From: a virus
Virus record (IMG/VR): IMGVR_UViG_3300010389_000007
Location: 1-64,000 of that record
Strand: one strand, 5' to 3'
Length of the DNA stretch: 64,000 nt
Numbering within the stretch: position 1 is the first letter of the stretch; each line of letters opens with the position of its first letter. Both the position numbers and the translations under genes were made by a program. The notes under the pieces are model-generated. The model was not told the origin of the DNA and made no database searches. It worked only from the letters and a program-made list of their open reading frames with translations. Below are positions 30,169 through 41,308 of the stretch, piece after piece.

Positions 30169-30540
30169 TTAGCGGAAAACTGCTGCAAAAACATAATCAC
30201 TGTTGCTGAAAGCGTTAGCTCTGGTTCTGACTTCTAGCCTAAATCCACCAGTTCCAACAAAAGCATTTGAAAGATCTCCAGCTGCTCCACTATAATTGTT
30301 TGGATTTGCTCCACAAACAGCAACATAACTTGAATCAGAAAAAGCAGTGCTAAAATTGACTGTATATAGACCAGTACCATTATCTGTAATGCTGCTCACG
30401 TTGTTACTAGAGCGAATTGCAACAGTTCCAGTGCCATTGAAGTTCACCCATGCTTTTGCAATTCCATTTGAAATTTGAGCTGGAGTAAGACCGTTGTTCC
30501 CAGCAGCATCTTGTAATGTGTTTACTCTTAGTGTGCTCAT
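30169..30540 (-). CDS. Fibre-associated protein, MSTL-VNT paralogue 2 (123 aa)
   Basis: MSTLRVNTLQDAAGNN..., motif AWVNFNGTGTVAIRSSNNVS and SITDNGTGLYTVNF. The C-terminal third differs from the other two copies, as expected for a variable binding end. Confidence 0.75.
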   Translation of the reverse strand: MSTLRVNTLQDAAGNNGLTPAQISNGIAKAWVNFNGTGTVAIRSSNNVSSITDNGTGLYTVNFSTAFSDSSYVAVCGANPNNYSGAAGDLSNAFVGTGGFRLEVRTRANAFSNSDYVFAAVFR

Positions 30541-30575
30541 AGTATTTCCTGTTTATTTTGTTTGGATGTCTGGAA

Positions 30576-30989
30576 TCAGTTGAATGCAGCAGCAGTAACC
30601 CACTCATGATCAACGTTGCTTCCACTAGAATTAGTAGCTCTAAGCGAGATAGATCCTACAGCGGGAGTATTAACTCCCTGTCCACCAAATTGATCACTAT
30701 CATGTTGAACATATCCAGAACTAGTTTGTCCACCAGTCCCACAAACTAAACTGCAGTAATTAACATTTGGAAAATTATTAGCCCAGTTTACTCTATAATG
30801 TCCTGTTCCAACATCAGTAATACTAGAAACATTAAACGATCCATTAATAGAAATAGCACCAGTACCATTAAATCTAACCCATGCACGACATAAGGTTCCA
30901 TTTTGAGTTCCACTTCCATCAGTGAACTGAACTACATTATTAAAACCAGATGTAATGTGTTGAACTGTATTGACCTTAAGTGTGCTCAT
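30576..30989 (-). CDS. Fibre-associated protein, MSTL-VNT paralogue 3 (137 aa)
   Basis: MSTLKVNTVQHITSGF..., motif AWVRFNGTGAISINGSFNVS and SITDVGTGHYRVNW. The most diverged of the three tandem copies, with two Cys residues in the C-terminal half. Confidence 0.75.
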   Translation of the reverse strand: MSTLKVNTVQHITSGFNNVVQFTDGSGTQNGTLCRAWVRFNGTGAISINGSFNVSSITDVGTGHYRVNWANNFPNVNYCSLVCGTGGQTSSGYVQHDSDQFGGQGVNTPAVGSISLRATNSSGSNVDHEWVTAAAFN

Positions 30990-30992
30990 ATC

Positions 30993-31277
30993 TTATACCA
31001 GTGGGTTTTCTCCAAGGACATTAGCATCCCATACTGCCTTGAGTTCATTAGTCACTCCAGTAACATCAGTAGAAGTAATGCTAGTATTATCAACGATACC
31101 AGTAGCATCTCTGAGTGCCTGCTTGCGTGTAGCAGATGCTGCTTGAGCAGTTGAGTCTGCTGCTTCAACAGCTCTCATGAAGGTTACATCTTCTGCTTGA
31201 AGCAGTGGGTTGCGAACCTCACGAATCTTATCCTTATGGATTGCTTTTGCTTTATCTACATTAATTCCAATAGGCAT
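30993..31277 (-). CDS. Tail-fibre-assembly-like protein, C-terminal-domain type (94 aa)
   Basis: INVDKAKAIHKDKIREVRNP followed by LLQAEDVTFMRA resembles the C-terminal helical domain of phage tail-fibre assembly chaperone-like proteins. With the 31291-31488 product it looks like one protein split in two. Confidence 0.68.
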   Translation of the reverse strand: MPIGINVDKAKAIHKDKIREVRNPLLQAEDVTFMRAVEAADSTAQAASATRKQALRDATGIVDNTSITSTDVTGVTNELKAVWDANVLGENPLV

Positions 31278-31290
31278 TGTTTAAATCTCC

Positions 31291-31488
31291 TTAATTAAAA
31301 GTCCAAGCATCTCTGTAAGTTCTATCTGAAGGAACTTCAGATACATCAATAACTTGATAAGGTTTTCCTGGAGGAAGATCTCTCAGCAACCTTTCAAGAG
31401 ATGGGCATTCTGGTGAAGGTACAATAATACTAACTCCACCGTCATCATTGGGATAAATTACCCTTGTATTTGGATTTAGTTCAGACAT
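31291..31488 (-). CDS. Tail-fibre-assembly-like protein, N-terminal-domain type (65 aa)
   Basis: IYPNDDGGVSIIVPSPEC and PSDRTYRDAWTF match the N-terminal part of phage proteins whose C-terminal part is the neighbouring gene's domain. Expressed from the consensus late promoter at 31511-31518. Confidence 0.68.
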   Translation of the reverse strand: MSELNPNTRVIYPNDDGGVSIIVPSPECPSLERLLRDLPPGKPYQVIDVSEVPSDRTYRDAWTFN

Positions 31489-31510
31489 GATTTTAAAATT
31501 TTTGTACTTT

Positions 31511-31518
31511 TATTTATA
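31511..31518 (-). promoter_or_regulatory. Consensus T4-type late promoter TATAAATA
   Basis: Exact TATAAATA on the minus strand, 23 nt upstream of the 65-aa gene and overlapping the stop codon of the 57-aa gene. Confidence 0.8.
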
Positions 31519-31687
31519 CAACAGTCCAGTTGGCACCAGAGTTAACTGTAACTGTGACACCACTATTTATAGTAATTGGGCCAACACTCATATAGTTGGT
31601 TCCATTAGAGAGTGTAGTGTTTCCTGTTACTTGTTGACTAGATTCAAAAAAAACTCCTCCACTACCTCCCCCTATAGTTTGTGACAT
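31514..31687 (-). CDS. Mini fibre-tip protein (57 aa)
   Basis: MSQTIGGGSGGVFFESSQQV..., ending SVGPITINSGVTVTVNSGAN and a few more residues. The C-terminal ~25 residues match the end of the 911-aa collagen-like fibre (SIGPILINSGVTVTVPSGAE), a common phage fibre C-terminal motif. It looks like a free-standing copy of that tip. The start follows an AGGAGG-like site near 31692. Confidence 0.62.
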   Translation of the reverse strand: MSQTIGGGSGGVFFESSQQVTGNTTLSNGTNYMSVGPITINSGVTVTVNSGANWTVV

Positions 31688-32110
31688 TTAGACCTCCTGT
31701 GCTCCAGAATAGTATTCTGTAGATTTCAAATGATTGTATGCCTGAGTCAGAATTGAATCTGAACTATTGGGATCAATCATAAATTTAATCTCATAAGATT
31801 CTCCTTCAGTTACAATCCCATCAGGAATTTGTTCACGAACAGTATCACCAAATTTACCAACAAATTTTCTACCATTTGATCTTGCTTCTGCAGAGGCAAA
31901 CACAGTTACCTCAATAGATCCAACATATCCTGCTCTCCAATAGACCTCAGGACCCCTATCTCCAACAGTTAATCCATCTTCTCTAGAAGAATCTGGAGGT
32001 GGAGCGATGTCCTGAAGTCTTTTCTCAGTTCTGACGTTAGTGACAAGATGATAGGCATTATCTACCACTACGCCAGTTCCAGGAATTTCAAAATCTCTCA
32101 GTAATGCCAT
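31688..32110 (-). CDS. Structural protein of the fibre module (140 aa)
   Basis: MALLRDFEIPGTGVVVDNAY..., with YVGSIEVTVFASAEARSNGR and a helical end. Adjacent to the giant fibre gene (1 nt apart). Probably a virion or fibre-attachment protein; no named family. Confidence 0.68.
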   Translation of the reverse strand: MALLRDFEIPGTGVVVDNAYHLVTNVRTEKRLQDIAPPPDSSREDGLTVGDRGPEVYWRAGYVGSIEVTVFASAEARSNGRKFVGKFGDTVREQIPDGIVTEGESYEIKFMIDPNSSDSILTQAYNHLKSTEYYSGAQEV

Positions 32111-32111
32111 T

Positions 32112-35100
32112 TCACTCTCCTAATTTTTTCTTGAGTTCGTCAAGTTCTCTTCTCATAGTATTTATTATTTCATTCTGTTCTTTAACTGCTTCAATTAACA
32201 GTGCAGTTAAGTTTCCATACTCAACTGAATACTCATCAACGTCCTTAGCATGAGTGACAACTTCAGGTACAATTTGCTCAACTTCCTGAGCAATCAGACC
32301 CATCTTGATTCCTTCCTTACGGTTCTTAGCTTTTGTAAGATCCCATTCAAAAGTAACACCACGAAGTTTGAGAACCTTATCTAATGGACTCTCAATAGTT
32401 TCAATGTTCTTCTTGAGTCTGACATCAGATGCAGCAGTGATTGTGCCAGTTGCATATACATCACCACTAACATAAAGTTCATATGCAGATGATGTTGTAG
32501 ATCCAGTAATACCAACACAATTATCGCCATATGAATAGTAAACAGGCCATATTCCACCAGCAGAATAGTAAATTCCACCATTACCAGTGGCACTCTGAAA
32601 CATTAAATGTGGACCTCTTCCTGAATCAAATAAAAATCCAAAATATCCACCTCTATTGCCATCTACTTTCCATGCACCATAAGATGTAGTTTCATTTGCT
32701 CTAAGGTCAGCATCATTAGTTGACTCATAAATTCCTTCATCAACTCTCAGTCTTTTGTAAGAATAGTTGTTGTTAGAAGTTCCATTGATCTGGAATCTAG
32801 CAGTGAGACTGTTATAGTCGTCCATGAACCTATAACCACCATAATTAGAATTAGCACCAAAACTAATACCAGTATGGAAGTTAATTCTCAGATCTGGATA
32901 TGGAGAATTCCATGTACCATCTTCTTGGAAAATATCATAGGCATATGAACTAATTGAAAGGTTAGAATCACCACCAACATTCCTAGGTTTTAGAGTTCTA
33001 TAAAGAAGTCTAGTTCCATCATAAGTGAGATTAGCAGCACCAGCAGGTGAACCATTGTTATTATAGATTAATTGTGTATCTGATCCTGCTACTGGACCAG
33101 GAATACCTTGGAATCCTTGAGCACCCTGACGACCTTGAGCACCTTGAGCACCAGCAGATCCTTGTCTACCTTGAGCACCTTGAGCACCTGCTGTACCCTG
33201 TCTACCTTGAGCACCTTGAGCACCTGTTGCACCTTGAGGACCTCTAGGTCCAGCAGATCCTTGTCTACCTTGTGCACCTTGTGCACCTGCTGATCCCTGT
33301 CTTCCTTGAGCACCCTGAGCACCTACAGCACCTTGTCTACCTTGAGCACCTTGAGCACCAGCAGCACCCTGGGCTCCAGCAGCACCTTGAGCACCTGCTG
33401 TACCTTGTCTTCCTTGAGCACCCTGAACTCCAGCAGCACCTTGGAAACCTTGGAATCCTTGTGCACCAACTGATCCCATAGGACCAAATACTATAGTATA
33501 AACTCCAGTAGTGGTGTTTATTGATGATGAAACATGAAGTCCACCAGAGTGAGTAATAGATCTACTTCTTTGGAGAACACCATCCTTATAATACTTTACA
33601 GTTGATCCATCATAAGTTATTGAGAAAATAGTTGAAGTGGTATATGAACCATAAGTTCCAATATTGGATCCATTCTCATAAATTCTTGCTGTTCCAGCAT
33701 TCACATACCAAGCATAATCAAGTGTTGTATATGATGTAGATGCTGTTGGATCAGCAGTCAATGCAATCATTCCAACGCCACTAGTATTATTAACTTGGAA
33801 TGCCATGTATGCATATTCATACTCTTCTGCAGAGTAAACCCTTGCATTCCATCCACTACCAGATGTTCTTTGGAATTGATTTGGTCCAGTTTGAGTTACT
33901 GTTGACAATACTGGTGTCCAAGAACCTCCTCCAAGTTGTCCTTGAGCACCCTGAGCACCACCAGATCCTTGAACTCCAGAATTTCCTTGAGCACCTTGTC
34001 TACCTTGTGCACCTTGAGCACCAGCAGCACCTTGAGCACCTGCTGCACCTTGTCTACCTTGGGCACCCTGAACTCCAGCAGCACCTTGTCTGCCTTGAGC
34101 ACCTTGAGCTCCAGCAGCACCTTGTCTACCTTGAGCGCCCTGAGGTCCAATTGCACCTTGAGCACCTGTAGTTCCAGAAGCACCCTGAGCACCAGCAGCA
34201 CCTTGAGCACCTGCTGCACCTTGTCTACCTTGAGCACCTTGTCTGCCCTGATATCCTTGTGCACCTTGTACACCTTGATTTCCTGTGGCACCTTGAACGC
34301 CTTGATTTCCTTGTGCACCTTGAGGTCCAATAGCACCTTGAGCACCTGTAGTTCCAGAAGCACCTTGAGCACCCTCTACACCAGGAGATCCTTGTCTACC
34401 TTGAGCACCTTGAGCACCTGCTGCACCTTGAACCCCTTGGTATCCTTGAGCACCTTGTCTACCTTGGTGTCCTTGAGCACCTTGTCTACCTTGAGCACCT
34501 TGGACACCTGCAATTCCCTGTGGTCCTATGGATCCTTGAGCACCTACAGAACCTTGTCTACCTTGAGCACCTTGTCTACCTTGGGCACCTTGAGCACCTG
34601 TAGATCCTTGTCTACCTTGTGCTCCTTGTATTCCTTGAGCACCCTGAGCACCTGTAGATCCTTGAACACCTTGAGCACCTTGAACACCTTGAGAACCCTG
34701 AACACCTTGAGCACCTTGTCTACCTTGTGCTCCTTGTACTCCCTGTGCACCCTGAGGTCCAATTGCACCTTGAGCACCAGCAGATCCTTGTCTACCTTGA
34801 GCACCTTGAGCACCTACAGCACCTTGTCTGCCTTGAGCACCTTGAACTCCTTGAGCACCCTGAGCACCTGTAGATCCTTGAACACCTTGAGCACCCTGAA
34901 CACCTTGAGTACCTTGAGCACCTACAGCACCTTGTCTACCTTGAGCCCCTTGTCTACCCTGTGCACCTTGAGGTCCAATAGCACCTTGAGCACCTACAGC
35001 ACCTTGTCTGCCTTGAGCACCTTGAGCACCTACAGATCCTTGTCTACCCTGAGAACCCTGAATACCTTGTGCACCCTGGGCACCTACAGCACCTTGTCTA

Positions 35101-38100
35101 CCTTGAGCCCCTTGTCTACCCTGAGCACCTTGAGAACCTTGGGGTCCTAAGAATCCTTGAGCACCTTGAGCACCTACAGCACCTTGTCTACCCTGAGAAC
35201 CTTGTCTTCCTTGTGCACCCTGAACACCTTGGAATCCTTGTGGTCCAATAGCACCCTGAACACCTTGGGATCCTTGTCTACCTTGAGCACCTTGGAATCC
35301 TTGGGCACCTTGACGACCTTGTGCACCTTGAACTCCTTGGAATCCTTGGAATCCTTGTGGTCCAATAGCACCTTGTCTACCCTGTGCACCCTGAGCACCT
35401 ACAGAACCTTGTCTACCCTGAGCACCTTGAACACCTTGTGAACCCTGCCTACCTTGGAATCCTTGAGCACCCTGAGGTCCTTGGAATCCTTGAGCACCTT
35501 GAGCACCTACAGCACCTTGTCTACCCTGAGAACCTTGTCTTCCTTGTGCACCTTGAGCACCTACAGTTCCTTGTCTTCCTTGTGCACCTTGAACTCCTTG
35601 GAAACCTTGAGCACCCTGAACTCCTTGGAATCCTTGTGCACCTTGAGGTCCAATAGAACCTTGAGTTCCATTTGTTCCTTGTACACCTTGGAATCCTTGA
35701 GCGCCTTGAGGTCCAATAGCACCTTGAACACCTTGAGCACCTTGTCTTCCTTGTGCACCTTGGAATCCTTGTGCACCCTGAACACCTTGGAATCCTTGTG
35801 CACCCTGAGGTCCATTTAGAGGTTGTGTCCACTTAACACCAGTTCCTGTAGATGCAAGAACAGAGTTTGCAACACCTACAGTTCCTGGAGTATCATATAG
35901 AGGTCCATTGATCTTTAGATTTGTTGTAGTGGTAAATCCAGAAGATCTAATATCATGAACTCTAATGCTTGGAGTTAGAGTTACAATTCCAGAAGATACT
36001 GATAGGTTAGTGGAATCAAAGGATGCAATACCTTTTGTAGAGCTTGTTGCTAATGTATGGGTGTTGCTAGTTACTCCAACAACCCTACCATAAGCATCTA
36101 CAGTAAGATGTGAAATAAATTTGTCAGTCCCTGCAGATAGAGAAGTAACAGGAGTTGATACAGTTGCCAGATCAATATCATCAGGATTAATTACAATTCT
36201 TAGAGTGCTTGCAGTTCCAACATTAAAGTCTGCACCAGAATCATATAAACCAAGACCAGCACCTTTCTGAGATGGTGATGAAATCTGAGTAAATTCAATT
36301 GCAGAAACACCAATTGCAAGTGCATAAGTGTCTCTGGTAACAAGAGCAAAACCTTTTCCTTGCTCTTCTACACCACCAATAATGAAAGCAAAGTCTCCAG
36401 TTTCAATTTCCCCAACTTGGTCATAGTCACTAGCTCTTGTTAATTCCCAAGAAGTTGATCCATTACCAACTCTGGTTACAGTGTAGAAACCATTTTCATA
36501 TAGATTTGTCTGCTCTTTAATTAGGATTCTTTCATCTAAGAATAAAGTGGTATCATCAATGGAAGTTGTACCTACACCAACACCATAGAGTTTTGCTCCA
36601 ACACCACTAGCGCCATTATCATAATTTGAAACTAAGTTAATTGTAGATCCAAGAGAAACTGCCTTCTGAACCTGAATGCCTTGTGCAAAGGCATCAACAT
36701 AATTCTTGGATGCAAGTTCTGCATTTTGTAGAGGGATTTGCTCATTGACAAATACTCTATCAACATAAAGATTGCTGCTGATTCCAACATCACCCTTGAC
36801 CTCAAGGGTTCTTGTCATTACAGAAGTATTAACACCAACCTTGTTTGTAGAATCATTGAAGTATAGTTCAGCACCACCAAAGTCTCCGCCATCATTATAT
36901 TGAATCTGACCATCAGCACCGCCTGGAGTTACATCAACTGTGATGGTTACACCAACTCCAGTTCCATCATTGGTTGCAGTAATATACTGTCCAACAAAGT
37001 TGAGTGCAGTTACACTTCCTGCAGTACCTACAATAGATCCTTCATCTTTAATGGTTAGACCATTGAAGTTATTGACTGTTGCAAGTGGAACCCAATCAAC
37101 ACCAGTTCCAGTTGAAATTAGAACTTCATTAGCATTACCAGTTTCTGCATTTCCATCATACAATCCACCAGAAACATAAAGACTGTTGGTTGCAGTTACA
37201 ATACCAGCAGTTACATCACCATTCAGTGCACCAGAGAATCCACCAGTGGATGTTGTGACTCCAGTGATCTGAACTCCATTGTTTGTGGTCTCAAATTTCT
37301 TGGATCCGTTGTAGTAGAGTTCTACTGCACCATCTGTGATGAATTTTGCTTTAGTTTCAGTTCCATTGGTATTTTTTACTTCTAAATTATCAGCATTGAT
37401 ATTAAGATTTCCAGAACCAGTTTCTGAAATAATAGAATTATTATTGGAAGAGTTGTGGAAAATCTGTAAGTCAGTACCATCACCAAATCTCAATCTATCA
37501 TCATCACCAAGATTTACATTACCTTGGAATGTAGAAACACCAGAGACATTCAGTGATGTGATTCTTGCATCAGCAACTGTACCAACACCAGAATAATTGA
37601 GATCTGTACCAGACAGAGTTGTTACAATACCAGTAACTATTCTTGCTTCTGTTGGTACATGGAGGTTGGTTACTGTTCCTGTTGTTGATGAAAGTGTGGT
37701 TACAATACCAGAAACAATTCTTGCCTCTGTAGGAACATGCAGTGTTGGTGATGTAGTTACTCCTGAAACCTTGAGAGTATTTGCAATAACTACATTATCT
37801 GGGAGTCCAACTGTAACTGTAGCACCTTCACCAGTACCAGTAACTTCAATTTCATTTGTAGTTCCAGAAACTGATTCAACATAATCTCCAGTAGTATCAG
37901 TTCCAAGTTCTACTGAGTTTGGTTGAATAGTTGCTGCAAAAGATACATTACCTGTGCCATCAAAGCTAATGGGAGAAGCAAGTATATCTCCAGTAATTTG
38001 GAAAGTTCTTGCTGTTTCTAATTTTGTTGCATCTGTTGCTAATCCTGCATTAGCAGCATACACAGCATAAGTTGCTATATCTGCATTAGTTGCTATTCCA

Positions 38101-40961
38101 GCAGAAGCAGCATAAGTTGCATAGGTAGCAATTCCTGCTACATCAGCATAATCTGCTCTAGTGGCATTAGTTGAATCTGTAGCAAATCCAGCATTGGCAG
38201 CATAAGTTGCAAAAGTAGCAGCATCTGCATTGGTAGAAACTCCAGCAGAAGCAGCATAAGTTGAGTATGTAGAAACTCCAGAAGAAGCAGCATAGGTTGC
38301 ATAAGTTGCTATATCTGCATTAGTTGCAATACCAGCATTAGCAGCATATGAAGCAAAAGTTGCTATATCAGCATTAGTGGAAACTCCAGCATTAGCAGCA
38401 TAAGGAGTATAGGTAGCAACACCAGCATTTGCAGCATAAGTTGCATAGGTTGCTATATCTGCATTAGTGGATATTCCTGCATTAGCAGCATAAGTTGCAT
38501 AAGTTGCAGCATCAGCATTAGTGGCAATACCTGCAGAAGCAGCATAAGTTGCATAAGTAGCAGCATCTGCATTAGTTGCTATTCCAGCATTAACTGCATA
38601 AGTTGCTATTCCAGCACTGATGGCATATGTTGCAATACCTGCTGAGACTGCATAAGTAGATTCTGTAGAAATACCAGCAACTGCAGCATAATATGAGAAT
38701 GTGCTAATTCCAGCATCAGCAGCATACACAGCATAAGTTGCTATATCTGCATTTGTGGAGATACCAGCATTTGCGGCATAAGTTGCATAAGTAGCAATTC
38801 CTGCTACATCAGCATAATCAGATCTCGTGGCATTATCTGCATTAGTAGAAACTCCAGCATTAGCAGCATATACAGCATAAGTTGCTATGTCTGCATTTGT
38901 AGAAACTCCTGCAGAAGCAGCATAGACTGCATAAGTAGCTACATCAGCATTGACTGCATTTGTGGCATCTGTTGCTAATCCTGCATTAGCAGCATAAGTT
39001 GTGAAAGTAGCAATATCAGCATTAGTTGCTATTCCAGCAGTTGCTGCATAGTTAGAATACGTTGAAATTCCAGCAACATCAGCATAATCTGCTCTAGTGG
39101 CATTGTTAGCATCAGTAGCAATTCCTGCTGTTGCTGCATAAGTTGCATAGGTAGCTGCATCTGCATTGGTAGCAATACCAGCATTAGCAGCATAAGGAGT
39201 ATAGGTAGCAACTCCAGCATTTGCAGCATAAGTAGCAAAGTCTGCATCTGTAGATAGTCCAGCATTAGCAGCATATACAGCATAGGTTGCTATGTCTGCA
39301 TTAGTAGCTATGCCTGCATTTGCTGCATATGGAGTGTAACTAGAGACTCCAGCATTAGCAGCGTAGGTAGCATAAGTTGCCACACCTGCTGTGCCAGCAT
39401 AGGTAGAATAAATTGCAATATCAGCATTAGTTGCTATGCCAGCAGAAGCTGCATAAGTTGCATAGGTTGCAATACCTGCTACATCTGCATAATCAGATCT
39501 CGTGGCATTAGTTGAATCTGTAGCAAATCCTGCTGTAGCAGCATATACAGCAAAAGTTGCTATATCAGCATTAGTGGAAACTCCAGCATTTGCTGCATAT
39601 GGAGTATAAGTAGCAACACCAGCATTAGCAGCATAAGTGGCAAAAGTGGCATCAGTAGAAACTCCAGCAGTTCCAGCATATACAGCATAAGTTGCTATAT
39701 CGGCATTAGTTGCTATACCCGCATTAGCAGCATATGGAGTATAGGTAGCAACACCAGCATTAGCAGAATAGGTAGCATAAGTTGCTATGCCAGCAGTTCC
39801 AGAATATACAGCATAAGTTGCTATATCAGCATTGGTAGCAATACCAGCAGAAGCTGCATAAGTTGCATAGGTTGCTATTCCAGCTACATCTGCATAATCA
39901 GATCTAGTGGCATTAGTGGCATCAGTAGAAAATCCTGCATTAGCAGCATATACAGCATAAGTTGCTATATCAGCATTGGTAGCAATACCAGCAGAAGCTG
40001 CATAAGTTGCATAGGTTGCTATTCCAGCTACATCTGCATAATCAGATCTAGTGGCATTAGTGGCATCAGTAGAAAATCCTGCATTAGCAGCATATACAGC
40101 ATAAGTTGCTATATCAGCATTGGTAGCAATACCAGCAGAAGCTGCATAAGTTGCATAGGTTGCTACACCAGCATTAGAAGCATAAGTTGCAGTATCTGCA
40201 TTCCCAGTTAAATTTCCAGTAATATTACCAACAAAATTGCTTGCAGTAACTACTCCAGTAAAGTCAGCATCAGTTCCCTTTACATAATCAATAGTGCCAA
40301 TACCAGAATAGTTAATATCTACACCAGAAAGGGAAGTTACAACACCAACTCCAATATCTGCTGTTCCTACATAAGCATTTGCATAACTTAAAGTGCCACC
40401 ATCAAGAGTTTGTAGGGTACTAATGCCAAGAAACTTGGCAGAAGTTCCTGTTAGAATATCAATATCACCAGTATCATAATCTAAAGAGGTTCCACTTAAA
40501 GATGTTACAACTCCAGTGTTAATATAACCATTGGTAAAATTGCCATTAGTATAGGTAGCAGTAGTTCCTTCTACTGTTGTTATCGTACCAATGCCATTAT
40601 AATTTAAATCTCTTCCAGAAAGTGATGTAACTACACCTACTTCAAAATATCCAGTTTCTCCATTGACTAAAGTAGATGTAAGAGTTGTAACTACACCTAC
40701 TTCAAAATATCCAGTTTCCCCATTAACTACAGTTCCCTGTAGAGTTGTGACTGTAGCAACACCAGCAGAAATATCACCACTAAATTGAGAAGCAGTAACT
40801 ACCCCAGTTACTAATTGATCACCCTCAACTTGTAGTTCTGCAGTTGCATTGGTTGTGCCAATTCCAACCTTGCCAGTTACCTCTAATACTGTATCAGTAT
40901 CATTGTAACCAGATAGACCAACCTTAATATCTCGTTGTCTTCTTGATAAAAAATCTGACAT
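32112..40961 (-). CDS. Giant collagen-like tail fibre with S74 chaperone domain (2949 aa)
   Basis: Modular fibre. After a ~250-aa beta-rich N-terminus, residues ~257-980 are about 40 degenerate Ala/Tyr/Thr repeats ([18 protein letters not shown] type). A head region follows, then a collagen-like G-x-Q triplet tract (about 1714-2344), a globular beta-sandwich-like insert (about 2345-2493), a second collagen tract (about 2494-2623) and a C-terminal head. The end carries an S74 intramolecular chaperone starting with [10 protein letters not shown] near residue 2843 and a terminal coiled coil; these domains fold fibres as trimers and may self-cleave at the Ser. Probably a receptor-binding fibre. 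Confidence 0.85.
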   Translation of the reverse strand: MSDFLSRRQRDIKVGLSGYNDTDTVLEVTGKVGIGTTNATAELQVEGDQLVTGVVTASQFSGDISAGVATVTTLQGTVVNGETGYFEVGVVTTLTSTLVNGETGYFEVGVVTSLSGRDLNYNGIGTITTVEGTTATYTNGNFTNGYINTGVVTSLSGTSLDYDTGDIDILTGTSAKFLGISTLQTLDGGTLSYANAYVGTADIGVGVVTSLSGVDINYSGIGTIDYVKGTDADFTGVVTASNFVGNITGNLTGNADTATYASNAGVATYATYAASAGIATNADIATYAVYAANAGFSTDATNATRSDYADVAGIATYATYAASAGIATNADIATYAVYAANAGFSTDATNATRSDYADVAGIATYATYAASAGIATNADIATYAVYSGTAGIATYATYSANAGVATYTPYAANAGIATNADIATYAVYAGTAGVSTDATFATYAANAGVATYTPYAANAGVSTNADIATFAVYAATAGFATDSTNATRSDYADVAGIATYATYAASAGIATNADIAIYSTYAGTAGVATYATYAANAGVSSYTPYAANAGIATNADIATYAVYAANAGLSTDADFATYAANAGVATYTPYAANAGIATNADAATYATYAATAGIATDANNATRADYADVAGISTYSNYAATAGIATNADIATFTTYAANAGLATDATNAVNADVATYAVYAASAGVSTNADIATYAVYAANAGVSTNADNATRSDYADVAGIATYATYAANAGISTNADIATYAVYAADAGISTFSYYAAVAGISTESTYAVSAGIATYAISAGIATYAVNAGIATNADAATYATYAASAGIATNADAATYATYAANAGISTNADIATYATYAANAGVATYTPYAANAGVSTNADIATFASYAANAGIATNADIATYATYAASSGVSTYSTYAASAGVSTNADAATFATYAANAGFATDSTNATRADYADVAGIATYATYAASAGIATNADIATYAVYAANAGLATDATKLETARTFQITGDILASPISFDGTGNVSFAATIQPNSVELGTDTTGDYVESVSGTTNEIEVTGTGEGATVTVGLPDNVVIANTLKVSGVTTSPTLHVPTEARIVSGIVTTLSSTTGTVTNLHVPTEARIVTGIVTTLSGTDLNYSGVGTVADARITSLNVSGVSTFQGNVNLGDDDRLRFGDGTDLQIFHNSSNNNSIISETGSGNLNINADNLEVKNTNGTETKAKFITDGAVELYYNGSKKFETTNNGVQITGVTTSTGGFSGALNGDVTAGIVTATNSLYVSGGLYDGNAETGNANEVLISTGTGVDWVPLATVNNFNGLTIKDEGSIVGTAGSVTALNFVGQYITATNDGTGVGVTITVDVTPGGADGQIQYNDGGDFGGAELYFNDSTNKVGVNTSVMTRTLEVKGDVGISSNLYVDRVFVNEQIPLQNAELASKNYVDAFAQGIQVQKAVSLGSTINLVSNYDNGASGVGAKLYGVGVGTTSIDDTTLFLDERILIKEQTNLYENGFYTVTRVGNGSTSWELTRASDYDQVGEIETGDFAFIIGGVEEQGKGFALVTRDTYALAIGVSAIEFTQISSPSQKGAGLGLYDSGADFNVGTASTLRIVINPDDIDLATVSTPVTSLSAGTDKFISHLTVDAYGRVVGVTSNTHTLATSSTKGIASFDSTNLSVSSGIVTLTPSIRVHDIRSSGFTTTTNLKINGPLYDTPGTVGVANSVLASTGTGVKWTQPLNGPQGAQGFQGVQGAQGFQGAQGRQGAQGVQGAIGPQGAQGFQGVQGTNGTQGSIGPQGAQGFQGVQGAQGFQGVQGAQGRQGTVGAQGAQGRQGSQGRQGAVGAQGAQGFQGPQGAQGFQGRQGSQGVQGAQGRQGSVGAQGAQGRQGAIGPQGFQGFQGVQGAQGRQGAQGFQGAQGRQGSQGVQGAIGPQGFQGVQGAQGRQGSQGRQGAVGAQGAQGFLGPQGSQGAQGRQGAQGRQGAVGAQGAQGIQGSQGRQGSVGAQGAQGRQGAVGAQGAIGPQGAQGRQGAQGRQGAVGAQGTQGVQGAQGVQGSTGAQGAQGVQGAQGRQGAVGAQGAQGRQGSAGAQGAIGPQGAQGVQGAQGRQGAQGVQGSQGVQGAQGVQGSTGAQGAQGIQGAQGRQGSTGAQGAQGRQGAQGRQGSVGAQGSIGPQGIAGVQGAQGRQGAQGHQGRQGAQGYQGVQGAAGAQGAQGRQGSPGVEGAQGASGTTGAQGAIGPQGAQGNQGVQGATGNQGVQGAQGYQGRQGAQGRQGAAGAQGAAGAQGASGTTGAQGAIGPQGAQGRQGAAGAQGAQGRQGAAGVQGAQGRQGAAGAQGAAGAQGAQGRQGAQGNSGVQGSGGAQGAQGQLGGGSWTPVLSTVTQTGPNQFQRTSGSGWNARVYSAEEYEYAYMAFQVNNTSGVGMIALTADPTASTSYTTLDYAWYVNAGTARIYENGSNIGTYGSYTTSTIFSITYDGSTVKYYKDGVLQRSRSITHSGGLHVSSSINTTTGVYTIVFGPMGSVGAQGFQGFQGAAGVQGAQGRQGTAGAQGAAGAQGAAGAQGAQGRQGAVGAQGAQGRQGSAGAQGAQGRQGSAGPRGPQGATGAQGAQGRQGTAGAQGAQGRQGSAGAQGAQGRQGAQGFQGIPGPVAGSDTQLIYNNNGSPAGAANLTYDGTRLLYRTLKPRNVGGDSNLSISSYAYDIFQEDGTWNSPYPDLRINFHTGISFGANSNYGGYRFMDDYNSLTARFQINGTSNNNYSYKRLRVDEGIYESTNDADLRANETTSYGAWKVDGNRGGYFGFLFDSGRGPHLMFQSATGNGGIYYSAGGIWPVYYSYGDNCVGITGSTTSSAYELYVSGDVYATGTITAASDVRLKKNIETIESPLDKVLKLRGVTFEWDLTKAKNRKEGIKMGLIAQEVEQIVPEVVTHAKDVDEYSVEYGNLTALLIEAVKEQNEIINTMRRELDELKKKLGE
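39817..40165 (-). repeat. 144-bp tandem repeat (48 codons), ~2.4 copies
   Basis: Two copies starting at 39817 and 39961 appear identical over 144 bp, and a third from 40105 matches for about 60 bp. They encode three AxIATxADxAT units plus spacer. Near-identity at DNA level indicates recent amplification inside an older degenerate repeat array. Confidence 0.8.
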
Positions 40962-40965
40962 TTAA

Positions 40966-41307
40966 TTACCTCTTGGCACTTTCTAGAACGCTAAGAACAA
41001 TCTCCAGGGTTCCATCTACACTCCCCTGAACCTTAAAAACGTCACCTGTTTCCAAAATTAATCTTCCAGATAATAATGAAGTAGAATCATTTGCTGGAAT
41101 TGGAGTTTCTTTTACTAACCTTGCATCAACTCCACTTCTGGAGTGTGCTGCAGTAACTGTCTGGGTTGAGGTTCCTGTACCTACATTACTGACCTGAGCA
41201 AGCAAAATAATAGAGGCAACTCCAGTTGGAGCAGTATAAATCCCTACATTAGAAGTAGTGACATTATGCCTGATGGTCAAAAATTTATTAAGTGCTATTT
41301 GTGCCAT
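40966..41307 (-). CDS. Structural protein paralogue A1 (113 aa)
   Basis: MAQIALNKFLTIRHNV..., beta-rich, with IILLAQVSNVGTGTSTQTVT and GRLILETGD. Same fold pattern as the 48604-48987 gene. Sits between the giant fibre and a beta-helix protein, as its paralogue does. Confidence 0.72.
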   Translation of the reverse strand: MAQIALNKFLTIRHNVTTSNVGIYTAPTGVASIILLAQVSNVGTGTSTQTVTAAHSRSGVDARLVKETPIPANDSTSLLSGRLILETGDVFKVQGSVDGTLEIVLSVLESAKR

Positions 41308-41308
41308 A

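Noticed and set aside
33936-35150. A 404-codon plus-strand frame of Ser/Leu/Thr-rich repeats opposite the collagen tract
   Set aside because: It is the complement of the GxQ-coding repeats; composition is purely that of the repeat and it lacks a ribosome site or promoter.
33090-35820. Regular short repeats that could suggest a CRISPR array
   Set aside because: Periodicity is 9 bp and in frame with collagen triplets; there are no constant repeats separated by unique spacers.
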